Positions 25,701 to 38,263 of a DNA stretch of 64,000 nucleotides are shown piece after piece. Position numbers and translations under genes: made by a program. Source of the stretch: Casuarina equisetifolia (taxonomy: Eukaryota; Streptophyta; Magnoliopsida; Fagales; Casuarinaceae); the NCBI GenBank assembly GCA_028551475.1, contig CM052357.1, forward strand, positions 11,331,931 to 11,395,930, read 5' to 3'. Each line of letters begins with the position of its first letter. Position 1 is the first letter of the stretch. The notes beneath the pieces are model-generated. The model made no database searches and was not told the DNA's origin. It saw only the letters and a program-made list of their open reading frames with translations.

Positions 25701-27064
25701 ATCATATCCCTCATCATCAAGGACGCCAGTAGAGATCAAGTTGAAACAAATATCAGGGATATGTCTGACATTCTTCAGAACTAGCTTACATCCAACACTA
25801 GTCTCCAAGACTACATTTCCAATGCCAACTATCTTTGCCTATGCATTATTTCCCAAGCTAACACACCCAAAATCACCACCTGAATAAGATGTGAAGAACC
25901 TTTCATGTGAAGTAACATCAAAGGAGGCACCTGTGTCGACAATCGAAGATGAAACTTGACATGAGATGTTGATCTGAGAATCACAAAAGATCATAATATC
26001 CCCAATACTGGATGTAGTTGCCACTGTATTTTTTTCAACTTCTTTTTCTCTATTCCTTGATTCTTCTCCCTTAAGTATTCTGCAGTCTCTCTTATAATAG
26101 CCAAACTTACCACAGTGATAGCACTTGACATCTTTCCTCGAACGTGAGACTTCACGTGCTCTATCAGAATTTGGTGCTTTACTCTTGCTTCTACCTCTAC
26201 TCTTGCTTTTGTCTCTATTTCTGTCTCCATATCTGTTTCTCCCCCTTTTTTCTGTAACCAATACTTCTGTATGTCCATGTGCTCCTTGCTCAATTATTTT
26301 GGTTTCTTCATTAAGCAAACCTTTATGAACTGACTTCATACTCAGAATGCCACCCGGAGCTGAGTTTGTGAGAGTGACTACCAATGTTTGCTAGCTATCA
26401 GGTAAGTTACTCAACAATAACATTACTTGCAGTTCATCTTCTAGAACAATCTTTACCATCGCTAACTAATTCACCAAAGACTTAAACTCACTCAAGAACT
26501 CTGTCATTGGCCGTCCTACCTTGTACTTCAAGTTAATTAATCTTTTAAGTAGGGAAACCTTATTCTGAGGAGTCTTGCTTTCATAGAGAGCCTCAAGCTT
26601 CTTCTATAACTCACTAGCTTTAGTCTCGTGTGCAATATGGTGATAAATACTGTCCTCAACAAATTGTCTAATTTGTGAGACAATTTTCTTATTCAACTTC
26701 TCCCACTCTTTATCAGTCAGCTTCTCAGGCCTAGTAGAATCTCCTTCCATAGCATCATACAGATCTCTACTATTCAAGTAATCTTCCATCTGCGGCTTCC
26801 AAGTTTGGAAATTAGATGAATTTAACATGGTCATACCTTTACCAGAAGTATTCATATCATTCATCACAACAAAATAAACTTCCCTTTGACTTCCCCCTCA
26901 AATAGGAATCAAAAGTGTAAAATTATCAAAATACCCCTCAACAAATGCCAACCAAATTAACCAAAATACCCCTATGATTATGCCCAAAAATAGTCAAATA
27001 TCTCCCAAAAAATCATAGAAAATTACTGCAAAAATCGACATAGAAATCACTTGAAAATTCTGTC

Positions 27065-27394
27065 CGGTCAAAGTCAACGCTTGATCGATCAACGGTCAAC
27101 AGTCAAAGTCAACGATCGCTCAGTCAACGGTCAACGGACACCTGGACTGGGTTGACGAATTGGCTCTGGATCTGGGCTGGGCCGGGTCTTCAAATCTGGT
27201 CAATGGTCAATGGTCAACACTTCATCGGTCAACGGTCAACAGACAACTGGACTGGGTTGACGAATCGGCTCTAGATCTGGGCTGGGCCGGGTCTTCAGAT
27301 CCAGTCAATGGTCAACGGTCAACAGGTCAAACTTTGATCGGGTTAATGGGTCAAACTTTGACTGGGTCAACTCTGGGTCAAAATCGGGTCAACA
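27065..27394. promoter_or_regulatory. Dense W-box (TTGAC) array in the copia leader
   Basis: In about 330 bp between the gag region and the primer-binding site I count 20 GTCAA (TTGAC on the element's sense strand) and 3 in the other direction. Nearly all fit TTGAC(C/T), the WRKY-binding W-box. The tract includes an imperfect ~108-bp tandem duplication around the CTGGACTGGGTTGACGAAT segment. Function is inferred only. Confidence 0.6.
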
Positions 27395-27876
27395 GAATCT
27401 TTTTTTTTTTTGCTGCTGCAGCCACGTTTCTCCTATGATTACCGCCATTCCAAAGCAGTTTTCGATGAAATAAGAACACCAATCAATAGATCATCTTCCA
27501 ACGAGTCTATAGAACTCAAAATCGCTCCACAAAATACTCAAATGAAAGAGGAATCGCAAATCTCCTTTTCGGGCTCCCGAGTTTAACACAACCCGCAGCA
27601 CTCCAATCGATTTTCTGGCCACAAAGAAGTTAAGAAATTATGCAAACAAAGGTTAGAGAAGAAAATCTGTACCTCAAACGCCGATTTTAGCTTCTCTTTC
27701 CATGCATTACACACCAAGTGTTCGATAAAAGGCTTCTTTGAATAAAGCCTTTGTTGACAGCTTCCCTCTTGTGTGCAGTGTGCTAAATACACACCAAAAC
27801 AGTCATTTTTCTGCTAACTGCCTGACAAAGAATGAGCCTTGGCCTTAATTTAGGAACCTAGGCGCCGATACCAGTT

Positions 27877-28263
27877 TGTTAGAAAACAAACCCGTGAATC
27901 TAAACTCACGGAATCTTTAAGGATCTCACCGCATACACAAAGAGAATATTAGTCAAGTAAAGAACACACATAAATTACGAGGTTCGGGATAATCCCTACG
28001 TCCTCAGCCTAAGGAGCAATTCTTCACTATGATGAGGAGGGCTTACAATGCTTACAGAAAACCTCTGTTTTCTCTCAATCTCTCACAACCTCATACCTAG
28101 GTTTCCCCATAAGGTTTCCTTTTATACAAGTACCAAGAAAACCCAAATAGAATAGGACTAGGAGACCTAAATAGAATAAGACTGGGAAATTCTTATAAAC
28201 TATCCATAATACGAATATGGTAGTTACATAATTACCCTTACTAATTTTACTCCAAACCTAACA
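27877..28263 (-). repeat. 5' LTR of the 22.4-28.3 kb copia element
   Basis: 387 bp, identical in length to the left LTR, with about 18 substitutions by eye and no indels noticed. The primer-binding site lies immediately to its left. Confidence 0.95.
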
Positions 28264-30240
28264 GGATCAGAGTAGCAGTATTCTATGTCCTGTAAATTGG
28301 TAAAGCTGGCCTCTTTTGTTGCACAAAACACGCGAATATGTGCTTATTTCCATGAGATAGTACAGAGTGCATGGGTAAAAAGGATCCACTTATTTACCTG
28401 GAAAAAATTCTCACTCACCTTTTACAATAAATTGTGGTAATACTAACAACCAGAAGAGGGCCCTAGCTCTTTCCAACCGTGACATGGTGTAAGAAGGAAA
28501 GGTGAGAGCTCATTGATTGCTTCCTTGTATCCTTGACCTGCTTCCTACTTTGTAGGCTTGGATGTTGTGCAAGAAGTGATGCTTTCGTCGTAATCAGGAA
28601 ACCCGGGAAGTGGGCTTCTGCTGCTTGACCCAGCCAAAGTTAGTGAAATACTGAAGCATATTGTGATTTAGTTAGACCATCCAACCCTTGGAATCCTTGG
28701 CATGAACCTTTATATGTATCTCCTCAGTTTCTCCCCTCTGCCGTACTGTCCAAGGTCCTCTGATCTACAGAACACCTAGTCCGCATGCTTCCAGTACAGT
28801 GATGTAAAGCATTTGGATATTACTAGTCCTTCACAATGTTAATGTGGAAAGTTGAGGCCTAAGAGGCTCATTGAAACTAATTAATGTATCGCATTGGAAG
28901 AATTGGAGGCGGACTTCGGCTGCTTCACAAGGTGCCAAGCGCATGTACTGCAGCAAAATTGGTGGAAGGGAACTTTATTTATTACCCAGGTTTTGTATAT
29001 TTCTGTTGATTCATCATTTTTTTTTTCTTAAAGCTTAACAAAAGTTTCTTTCTATCTGAATTCCTTTGAGCACCCGTTTGGATGATAGGCCCGACAAGAA
29101 AGAAAGCATAGTTTGGAACATGTCTTTTACTAGCTAAAAAGCTATCATCATTCCGTTTCATTGAGAGAATCCTTGAGACCCTTCAGTGCCTATTGACTCC
29201 AGGGTTTAACTGGTCAAGCACGCAAGGAAATTGCAGCAATTAAGCACATCTGGTCCTTTTCCTGTGGAATTTCTCGGCACCTAGAAATCCAGGACTAAAC
29301 CACTTCTAATTGCCTCAAACCAACCAATTACCCGAAAGTCATGATTTTGATACCCACAAAAGCCAAAGAGTTGGACTGAAATACCACAAAACGAAACTAG
29401 CTATTACGAGCACAGTTCCATACCTATGCTTTCAAAATCAAAGTTACGCCTTTGTGTTTGGATGACAGGAATCCTTGATATAATATATGGAGTTCTAAGA
29501 ATTCTCATGATGCTCTTCCAAGATCTTTTATTGTCCTACCAGTTGGTTGAATCTGTTTGTATTATCTAATCCATATAGCGGCCAATTTTCTAGTTATGAT
29601 CTCTAAAATTAAAATATTTTTTTTTAGCCAGAGAATGGAATTTGATATGTTTTTAAAGACCGGTAAGCACTAAGATTTCTTATTCTCATATCTGGGACTT
29701 CTCTTTTCTCAACTAGATTTTTCCTTTTTGAATAATAAAATGGTAATCCATTAGTTGCTTAAAACTCCTATTGTTGTAATGACCGTATATCAATTGTCAA
29801 CGCGTCATATTTCCTGTTATTACCTTACATACATTTTCTTTAAAAAAAAAAAATTAGATAAGCAAGATGTACAAGCATAATTAGCTAATTCATGACTCTT
29901 ACAAAATTGAATGTAGACAATCGTCAGCATATAATCTAGTCCCTATTTTGTAAAGTAAACAAACAAAATCAACTGACATAGTCATCTGCGTTTTGGTAAA
30001 AGGAAATAGTTTTTTATTTTTTATCTTCAAAAAACAGAATATATTAAATGTGCAACATACAATAAGAATAATGCAAGTTTAATTCCCAGAAAAAAAATTA
30101 CTTTTCAATCCAGCTTCCATAAATTCATAGAATTGGATGAATTTAATCGAGCTTGTTTGTAAAGAAGCATCAGGACCTACTTCATAGAGGAGTGGCCATG
30201 CATGGTCTTGCCTGCCTGCCCGCCGTTTGACCCCCCGAAA
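28264..30240. other. Remainder of glucanase 2 upstream DNA and unique spacer, no gene
   Basis: Sequence right of the copia element resumes the distal upstream block (TTCTATGTCCTG...GGTAAAGCTGG), which supports insertion into that block. A GGTTTAACTGGTCAAGCACG segment near 29200 resembles the W-box region of glucanases 3 and 4, but no exon follows. No reading frame is supported. Confidence 0.55.
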
Positions 30241-30249
30241 TCAGTCTGC

Positions 30250-30425
30250 AAAAGAAGGTAAATCCACCTAGATTAGGTGAAAAGATTGTATACAAATAAT
30301 GCACATGTATTAGAAAAACAGAAAACTAGAGAATATTTTTTTCTTATCATCTCCTTCGGGCTGACTTTTAGCTTTCCAGCCGTCATTTTCACTTTCATCT
30401 CAATTTCTTACATGGTATCATTGCA
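30250..30425 (+). mobile_element. Possible copia LTR end with primer-binding-site-like sequence, relic
   Basis: The segment ends in CTTACATGGTATCATTGC, where TGGTATCA fits the plant copia primer-binding site next to an LTR ending in CA. It is shared with about 55680-55860. No internal coding region follows, so it is at most an old fragment. The call is tentative. Confidence 0.35.
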
Positions 30426-30512
30426 TAATTTCTAATAGTTCATTTTGCACATTCAATTTTTCAACAAAGGCAAGGTTAGAATTCGAGTTCCACAATCGAC
30501 ATTTTCTGGGGG

Positions 30513-30660
30513 CCCAAGCACCAGCGTTATGGAAATTATCGAACCGCTTTTGCTTTCATAATCGTATTTGTCGGCTGAGAAAGATAGAGCATAAGGAGCA
30601 AGAATATGCACAGGGAAGCACCTATCCTTTTTAACAATATCTTAGTTGGCCTTTTGTAGA
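30513..30660 (-). pseudogene. Orphan glucanase exon 1 plus promoter relic (A)
   Basis: The reverse complement of 30513-30575 aligns with glucanase exon 1, retaining KYDYESKSGS and LVLG-type codons. The start ATG has become GCC, the donor end is missing, and no exon 2 lies within reach to the left. The TATA position (30650-30659) reads CTACAAAAGG instead of CTATAAAAGG. This is a broken signal-peptide exon left over from duplication of an already damaged gene. The same structure recurs at 55953-56098. Confidence 0.85.
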
Positions 30661-30754
30661 GAGATTCGGAGGTACTCAATGTAAATCATATCATCCAAGG
30701 CACATCTAACGAGCTGTAATCTTGTTGAAATTCCTTGTCCTACGTTTGAAGAGT

Positions 30755-31385
30755 CATCAATTTTTCCGTGTCCTACCGTGAGAGATATTTACTTCAAATA
30801 GTGAATCCTGTTCTTTCCTTTCTAAGAGGTAACGAGCTCGCAAGCTTTTGCAAACAGCATAATAACTATGACGTCGCTAGTTTTGGAAGTACTGGGAGGA
30901 GGAGAACATTATTCTATGTCCTGCAACTTGGTAAAGCTGGTCTGTTTTCCTCAACAAAGGGTATTCTGATCAGAACGCTGTTGTTAATTTGTAGATACCA
31001 GCATAATAAAAAGTACATAGTTACTTTTCCATGAGACGAGTTCAATGTGCAGAGGAAATAAAGAACTTGGACCCATGGTAGAGAATAGAGGGAGGGCTCT
31101 GTGAGCTCGACGGTCATGCCGCTTGCATAACCTGCCAAACATTGTCCCTTACGTTTCAAAGTGAATTATATGCTTGTCATGAGTATCAGAACGCCACTGA
31201 TGAAATGTGGAGAAATTGAGGTCCAGTTGGTATGCCGCACACGCTTCCCAGTTTGATGCCTCACAGTTGTCCAGCAGCTGATTATTTCATTGTTTTCTCC
31301 GAGACCCACGATGTACGTTGGCTGCTTGACCCGGAAACTCGTTAAGCGACGAGCGCCAATCACGTCCTGAGTGAGGGAATAGAAA
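30755..31385. repeat. Glucanase distal upstream block, copy 3 (attached to orphan exon A)
   Basis: Very close to 16525-17160 over its whole length. It contains the TAAGAGGTAACGAGCTCG, CATGAGACGAGTTCAATGTG and GGCTGCTTGACCCGGAAACT landmarks. Non-coding. Confidence 0.85.
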
Positions 31386-31559
31386 GCGATATGAAAAATT
31401 GTCTGACTGAAACTTAGTTCGGTTAATCCAAAAGGAGGGGCGGCTAGAATGTGAAAGGTGAAAAGAGCAACTTAGAAGGGATGATGTTCATAATTTAATG
31501 GAAATAAGCTTCAAACTGTTTTGCTTTTGCGTTTTAACTTCAAGATATTAGTTTTGACT

Positions 31560-32260
31560 TCAAATTAAAGGGTTTAGGTCCAATATAAATTAAAGACCAC
31601 GTTGAGCTTTTCTTCTTTGTCTTTTAAATTAGAAGTCATTACTTCTGGAGACTTTAAAGTAGGTTGGTACAAAATTGTACGGTTCAAGTTTGAAATTATT
31701 TGTCAATTTCTAGTATCATGGTTTGGTATACAAGAATGGATAGCAGCAAGGGATAGACTTCAAAATCTTAGAACATCTAAAGGTATGAGTAACTAATTAT
31801 TTCACGTGTTAGACAAATCTAGGGACCACATTTCCATAGGATACTTATACTTCATAGCAATATGAGAATGTCTAGAGACCATTTTTAACTTATGACCATC
31901 CTATTTATCATCGAATGTAAGAACTAGTTACTTTCTTCATTATGTGTAAAAGAAAAGTTTCAAGGCAAGCATTTTTAAATATGTATTTGCTTTATTTCTT
32001 TGTATTATCTTGAAGGTGAGGAACAACAGAACTTTTAGACATATTGCTAATTTATAAATTTTTACTTTTGAAGTTATTAAGAGATTTATTAGAGACTAAT
32101 TTTCCAATGGACATGGGATACCCAAAAGACCGGACATTTATATATTCATTGTATTTCAAGGTTAGGTAAGGTAATTTTTTACTTGATATGATTTTTTATG
32201 TGGTCTTTACCTAGGAATATCCCTAGTTTTATCATAAAAAGTGACCTATTAGATATATAA
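31560..32260 (+). mobile_element. L1-type LINE 3' fragment, copy in spacer 2
   Basis: Homologous to the relic at 17.29 kb. The zf-RVT-like GW..VRF.....SWFGIQEW....DRLQN part is still readable at about 31.65-31.78 kb before decay. It was copied with the segmental duplication rather than inserted independently. Confidence 0.6.
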
Positions 32261-33264
32261 ATCTATTTTAGTGATTTAAAAAAAGCTAACAAATTGAATA
32301 TAAAAAATGCAATGATGTTTATCTAGTACACTATTAGAAAGAAGATTAAAAGCACCAAATAGAGGGTCATGATGATCATTCATCACAAAATAATGGATCG
32401 TAGGTACCCTTAATTTAGAGGATGGCTTATGACCTCCCTAACTGATGAAAACCTTACGGGCACCTCTAAAGTTCAGAAGATAGCCGAGACGCAATCCCCA
32501 ATGTTTTGGGGCAGTCATGAAGATCTCCTAAGTTCAAGGGCTGGCTGCAACTCATTCCGTGGTTTAAGGGTTTGATGGCTTTGATCAAGCTTGTTTTTAA
32601 GCAACCATAACACTTGCTTTCATTATGAGAGGCCAATTGCTATAGATATAAGATTAATTCAACTCATTTGCGTGTTTATGCGATTAAAAAACGAGATAGA
32701 GATGCAATGTTTTCCCTTCAAAATTACCTTATGAGAGTGTAATGAGAAAGGAAAAGAGAAGTTAAAGGTTATGGTGGCCTTTAGCAAAAAAATATGAAAG
32801 GTAGGGAAATTTGCTCTTCTATTCCATTGGATGTATGAGACATTTACTTCAGTTTGGATCTTTTTGTGCAGAGAAATAGAATGGAATTAGGATCCCAGTG
32901 GTAAAGGACCTAAACATTTTTAAGTGATTTTAATTGAAATGATGACCAAAACCGCTAAGAATTCAATAAACAATATTTCCAGCCCTTCTTTAATTTTCTC
33001 TCCATGCACCATTACCCTCCCTTCTTGCCTACCTAAAGGGAAGGTTAGAATTCGTGTCCTACAACGAACATCTTTCAGGAATCTTACTTGGAAAAGTATA
33101 AGGCCTTTTCAAGAGGAAAGAGATATTGGACCGTCTCACTCCATGCTTGGTGAATTCAACCTAACATAATTGGAATTGTTCTATTCAATTTTCCTTTGAT
33201 TTGACAAAAATATGGAATCAATATTAGGGCATTACCAGTTATAGAGTTTTTTTGAAGCACCAAG

Positions 33265-33806
33265 AACTGCTTTTGAAATTGAATCGTTTTACAAAATCTC
33301 AAATTTTATCCATACATAATATCACTTGTATGGACTTTTTATTTTTCATATCAATGTAACAATTTGATTTAATACAGTTCATGAAACGCTGAAGCACAAT
33401 GAAATTCAATTTTCCTGGCAATTAAGTACGCAAAGTTGTGTAGTAACAAGAAAATTCGATAAAAAAAATGGCACTTGGGGATATTGGTAGAGGATTGATA
33501 GTGGAGACCAATCGACATCACTGGGTCAAAATAAAAACTGCTTTTGAAATTGAATCGTTTTACAAAATCTCAAATTTTATCCATACATAATATCACTTGT
33601 ATGGACTTTTTATTTTTCATATCAATGTAACAATTTGATTTAATACAGTTCATGAAACGCTGAAGCACAATGAAATTCAATTTTCCTGGCAATTAAGTAC
33701 GCAAAGTTGTGTAGTAACAAGAAAATTCGATAAAAAAAATGGCACTTGGGGATATTGGTAGAGGATTGATAGTGGAGACCAATCGACATCACTGGGTCAA
33801 AATAAA
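33265..33806. repeat. Exact tandem duplication, 271-bp unit
   Basis: 33265-33535 and 33536-33806 appear identical base for base when read side by side, starting AACTGCTTTTGAAATTGAAT and ending GGGTCAAAATAAA. The homologous spacers at 19.75-20.0 kb and 60.15-60.4 kb contain this segment once. Identity implies a very recent event or an assembly artefact. Confidence 0.95.
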
Positions 33807-34256
33807 CGGCATGAATATGGATAATTATCGAACTGTTGACTCATAGCACGGAAGTCTTAGTTAGTGCCAATTAAACGTCAGTTCCATGCGTAATAATGTT
33901 CTTTAAGCGCAATTTTTAGCAGATAGAGACATATGTTATGATTATTTGTGCTATTCAACAGCACCAATCCTTACAATAATGCGATTAGATCAAGGCATGA
34001 GTTTCCGCTGCTTGACAAGATGTTCCCAGTCAAGTGGTAAGGGATAATCCCGAAGTTACACAGGGACAGGAAAGTGGAGTGCTCAAGCCTAAATGTGGTC
34101 ACTTCCGGGTGTTAAGTAAAGTTTCTTCCACAGACCACCTGATATTATTGAAATAACCGCAGTTTTAAGTCGGGGATATTACAAGCGTCTCTTACTTATT
34201 TTCCTTATGTGCGACAAAGCTGAACTTATTGCTGGATGCACTAGAACAGCTAATGC

Positions 34257-35869
34257 TTAACTGAAATTAACTGAGAACTTGGGCTGTTTGTTTGGAAGAA
34301 AGAGCCCCCAGTGTTTCTCGTGCTCCGGAGTTTTCTCGTTTTCGTCAAACATGGCGAACACGTAAGTTTCTATCGGCTTCCCAGGCTTTTTCGGAGTCCC
34401 TCCCTTCACATGCTGAACCAAATTCGTGATGTAAGTTCTTTCATTCTCAAGTGATGTGGCTGTTCCACCTGCTGAAGGCCAACCAGACTCTGATACAACG
34501 ATCTCCAATGACCCCCCATCGGCTTTCTCTAATGCGGAGTAAACAGCATCTAAGATAGCATCGAAAAGGTTGCGGTAGCTGCGGGGGGGATCATCCACTA
34601 CAGGGGAAGGAGCAGTGAAGAGGGCATAGTCAAGACGAATGTCTTTTTGGTTATCTACGTAACTGATGTACGGGTACAAGTTAACGAGTAACGGAGATCG
34701 GTTATCCACCAAGAAGCGGATGATAGGATCAAGAAGTGCTCGGTAGTCAGATTTGAATGACCCTTTTGATGGAGGGGAGGACTCCCCTCCAAGGATTCCA
34801 GTATCAACGGCAGTGGAAACTTTGATTTGATTAGCCAGGCCAGCTGCAGAAATTGAGTTTTGAATGTTTCGCATGGCGGGGACGAGGAACTGTGCAGATG
34901 AATCTGTTGGCTTTACTTCGTTTCCAACTGCGATGTACTTGAATTTGACATTTCCATGGTTTTTGACGTTGTTTTGGACCCAGGTATTTGCATTGGCTTG
35001 GCTTGAAGCAATGTTTTGAAGGTTGTCATTTGGAAGGCCAAGCATGAGCTCAATGTTAGAGCCTCCGAGGGCTTGGAGAGTAGCTTGGTCTGGATTATAG
35101 ATCCTCATTCTTGGGATGTTATTTTGCTTATAGAGTGCTACAACCTCTGCTTGCGGTGGTAGGTTGTTACCAAGCTGTCCGTAGCAAACTCCAACTTGGG
35201 CATCTGCATTAGAGAAAACAAGAAATCATATTTGATCCACTACTTTGAGGCAATGCATTTATATACACAAAAGTGAAAAATGCTTATGCTTCTTCTTTTG
35301 CTTTTCCCATCTTTTTTTGTTTTGTTCTGTGGGAGTCATGATGCTTGGAGACTTCTTGGGTTAATCAGGAAGATGACGCTTGAATCATTTACTGAATGAT
35401 AAAGGAGAATCGAAGCTGTTAAGGCTTTAAGAGTCGAGCATGTCCTACTGTTGGGTTTTGCTTTTCTAGTAAAAGTTCCTTGGAGGCAATTTTTTAATAC
35501 AACACACACATCACTATTTTTAAACGGAAAGAAAAGGAGAGGATACAAAAGTTCAAGGGAAGAAAGAAGGAATGAAAAGTTCGGCACCGTCTGTTTCTAC
35601 GTTTCCCATCTCAACTTTTACAAATCAACGATTCCATGCTTCCAAGGTTATGAACTATGTAATAGAAGTCTTCTAGGCTATTTCTGAGTGGCTTCCCAAA
35701 GGCTAATGATGATGAGAATAAACTGTTCCGACTAACAAATTTGAACAGCAAGACAGGCAAGTAAAGAGAGAGACAGACCTGTTGTGCCTAGGTTCTCCAT
35801 TAGAAGCCCAAGCACGAGCACCATGGAGATCAAGGAACCTCGTTTGCTTGCGTAGTCGTACTTATCCAT
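34257..35869 (-). CDS. Glucan endo-1,3-beta-glucosidase (GH17, PR-2 type), gene 3
   Basis: Third paralogue: exon 1 is 35779-35869 (ATG at 35869) and exon 2 is 35203-34257. The 575-bp GT-AG phase-1 intron splits an Asp codon. The protein has 345 residues, one more than its paralogues because of an extra Gly in the GILGGESS loop. The signal peptide is [12 protein letters not shown] plus a hydrophobic core ending ...NLGTTDA, with the mature start QVGVCYG. It keeps Glu126 in VGNE and the nucleophile Glu269 in [18 protein letters not shown] and a tail ending PKFSVNFS are also present. Exon 1 is almost identical to that of gene 4, which fits their place in the same segmental duplication. Differences include Pro in the NNIPRM segment. 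Intact by reading; probably apoplastic. Confidence 0.95.
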
Positions 35870-35941
35870 TGAGAAAGATGTTGCAGAAGAAGCAAGAATA
35901 AGCTCAGGGAAGCAACTATGTCCTTAAAGGTACTTAGTTGG

Positions 35942-36019
35942 CCTTTTATAGAGAGACATCGAGGCCTGTAGCTAAGTTTTTCCAGTGACCACTCACATTC
36001 CAGGTGCTTAACTGGTCAA
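35942..36019 (-). promoter_or_regulatory. Core promoter of glucanase 3: TATA box and W-box
   Basis: CTATAAAAGG on the minus strand at 35942-35951 and TTGACC on the minus strand at 36014-36019 (context CTTGACCAGT). The spacing of about 65 bp matches genes 1 and 2. Confidence 0.7.
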
Positions 36020-36029
36020 GCACACCAAC

Positions 36030-38250
36030 TTGGCGTCGTTCAATGAATATCTAAACCGTTCGTCATCTTGTGGAAATTTCTCCTCCCCACCTCTGGACAG
36101 TAGACATTTTTCCGCTTCCAATTGTTCAATTTCTTTTGCACTCCGATTTTTATGCCGCTTTGCCGGCCGTATTCTATGACAGCAACGGGTCTGAAGGTAA
36201 ATGGAGGGAAAGACCATTATCTTATGTCCTGGAACTGAGTTAACCAAGCCAGTTTTGTTAAACAAAATATATGTTGGTCTGTCTGCTAATCAAATTTTTG
36301 GCTCCAACCAAATCCAAAGTGTTTGTGAAGAACTTCTTTAGCAGCCGTCCATTTAATTTCTTCCACTCTGATACTTCTGTCATTTACAAAGGGTTTTCAT
36401 TGCTTGCAAGTTCCAAACTTCATGATGCACAAAATGCCTAAGGGGGAAATTCTAATAAATGTAAAATATGAATAAATAAATAAATAAACTAAACAACGAG
36501 GAGCTATGATAGACAATAGTAGAAGGGATATAGTGGGTTAGTTGTCAATCCACTTGTATTACCGGCCAAACATTCTCACGTTCTTTCGACATCGTATTAT
36601 CTTGCTAGTGCTAGCACCCTAGGTACTTCGCTGCTGCTAGTCCCGGCGTAATTTCAGGTGGAAAGCTGACATCGAATTGATTGCTTCCAAGTTTGCGGCC
36701 TCATATTATAGGAGATCCGCTTCATGATCTTCGGCTGCTTGACCCAGTGACTCATTTGAATACTACAAATTCAGGGAATAGAGAGCGACATAAAAAATTG
36801 GCCGACTCAAGAAATAGTTCAGTAATATATAGGAAACACCTTCTAGGAAATGAATGCAGAAAGGGAATAGGTTAGAAGCAAAAATTTCCATGTTAAATGT
36901 CACAAATGAGATCTCAATACATTAACTTGTAAGCAAATAGGGTTAACACTCCATTTCCTTTTATCATTTTAACGATAAGATTTTAGTTTTTAATGTAAAA
37001 ACATTTGTTCTGACTTTAGCTCTTTATAACCTCTTAGTTTTCCATAGTAATTATAATAGAGTTGAAGATAAACTTATATAAATATATCCTTTTATCAAGC
37101 AAGGATCGTTATTACAAAAGGGTTGTGACAGCTGCTTATATTAAGGAGTGGCTAATGTCTATTCCTTAAATGTTGAGTCCCTTGTGGGAATGTTGAAAAT
37201 TTAATAGAAAGACCAAGTTTTGAGTTGAGTTGATTGATATTTACACTTTTGAGATTATGGGGATAGACAACTATCTAGATTAAGATTACAACAAGACAAT
37301 CCACATAATCAAAGACTAGTCAAAAGCCACAACCTAATTAAGATAGTTTCTATTAGAACTTGGAGTTAAACTTAAATGTAAGGGCATATTAGTCTTTTGT
37401 TGTTTAGAAGTGAGGATAAATTTGTAAACAAATTAGTCACCTTGTAGGAGGTTTCTTATGCTTTTGCAAAATTCATAGTTGTAAGTAGAGTTGATATTGT
37501 AGTCTATAACCAGGTATTTTTTGACATAGAATCTAAACTATTGTTCCTTCTACTTTTATTATACCGAAGGATAGCTACTCTATGGATTTGAAATAGAAAT
37601 GAATTTGTAGTATAGCTACTATGTAGGTTTTAAGAATCTATCTTTCATAGAAGGGTCACACGCTTCCACAAATATAATATAATAGCAGTTTAAAAATTTC
37701 AATATTTAAGCCTACAAATAGATCATAACTATACACAATAAAACACTAAAAATTTTGTTTGCACTTTCTACGTATTTTTGTTGTCATGTACTCTCCTTTT
37801 TTTTCCCCGTATAATCTAACTTGAATACTTTTTTAGCCATAAACTTGTTGTAAGAGAATAGTTAGCTACTATCCATTGTTCTTGAGGATGTGGACGGCGA
37901 ACTATCCATAAACTTGGAGGCCTGTGTAGTGCAAGGATGGGAAATATCCTTGCAAAACGCCGACCCAATTCTGGAAGAATTATCAATATAGCTTTCTTCT
38001 TTTTTTCTTAATGATAAGATATGATACATATGCAGTAAATTTGGAAATTCGGTCTTTCTAAGTTAGGACCTTTACCTCTTTTGTCTTTTCAAAAGATAGC
38101 AGCTTCTCCCTCTCGGTGCGGCTTCTGAACATCCATGGACTGCCCATAAAACTGGGCCCAAACCATGTTACGGCGTCTACTCCTGGCCCATTTGTTGTTG
38201 GGAACCGGTCAGGTCCTCCACCACCAAAGTTCAGTCTGATCGTACGACAA
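36030..38250. other. Far upstream flank of glucanase 3, non-coding
   Basis: Up to about 37.43 kb it matches 62.98-64.0 kb: GACAATAGTAGAAGGGA, CAATCCACTTG, AAATAGGGTTAACA, CTCTTTATAACCTC and GAGCAAGGATCG-type landmarks. A divergent distal upstream block lies within it at about 36.1-36.83 kb. From 37.45 to 38.25 kb no gene is seen. Confidence 0.65.
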
Positions 38251-38263
38251 CATAAGTAACTAG

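Larger units (their letters stand above)
22376..28263 (-). mobile_element. Full-length Ty1/copia LTR retrotransposon in the glucanase 2 upstream region
   Basis: Fossil element of 5,888 bp in minus orientation, bounded by two 387-bp LTRs (TG...CA) and a probable 5-bp target duplication (AGATC left, GGATC right, one mismatch). A primer-binding site resembling initiator tRNA-Met (TGGTATCGGCGC) adjoins the right, 5' LTR. A purine tract (AAAAGGAGAAAA) adjoins the left, 3' LTR. Parts in copia order are gag with a CCHC knuckle (about 26.0-26.9 kb), protease with DTGAS (about 25.9 kb), integrase with its zinc region (about 24.95-25.6 kb), reverse transcriptase with YVDDM (about 23.5-24.3 kb), and RNase H (about 23.0-23.4 kb). 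This resembles the TNT1/Tork group, a tentative call. About six breaks. A hand count gives about 18 differences between the LTRs (about 4.7%), suggesting insertion very roughly 2 million years ago or more, depending on rate. Confidence 0.92.
30250..37425. repeat. Segmental duplication, copy 1 (glucanase 3 unit)
   Basis: A block with, in order, LTR-like relic, dead exon 1, orphan promoter block, LINE relic, spacer, glucanase 3, its promoter and its far upstream flank. The same order recurs at about 55.68-64.0 kb around glucanase 4, with an offset of about 25.4 kb at the left and 26.6-26.8 kb after a LINE insertion in the second copy. Confidence 0.85.
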
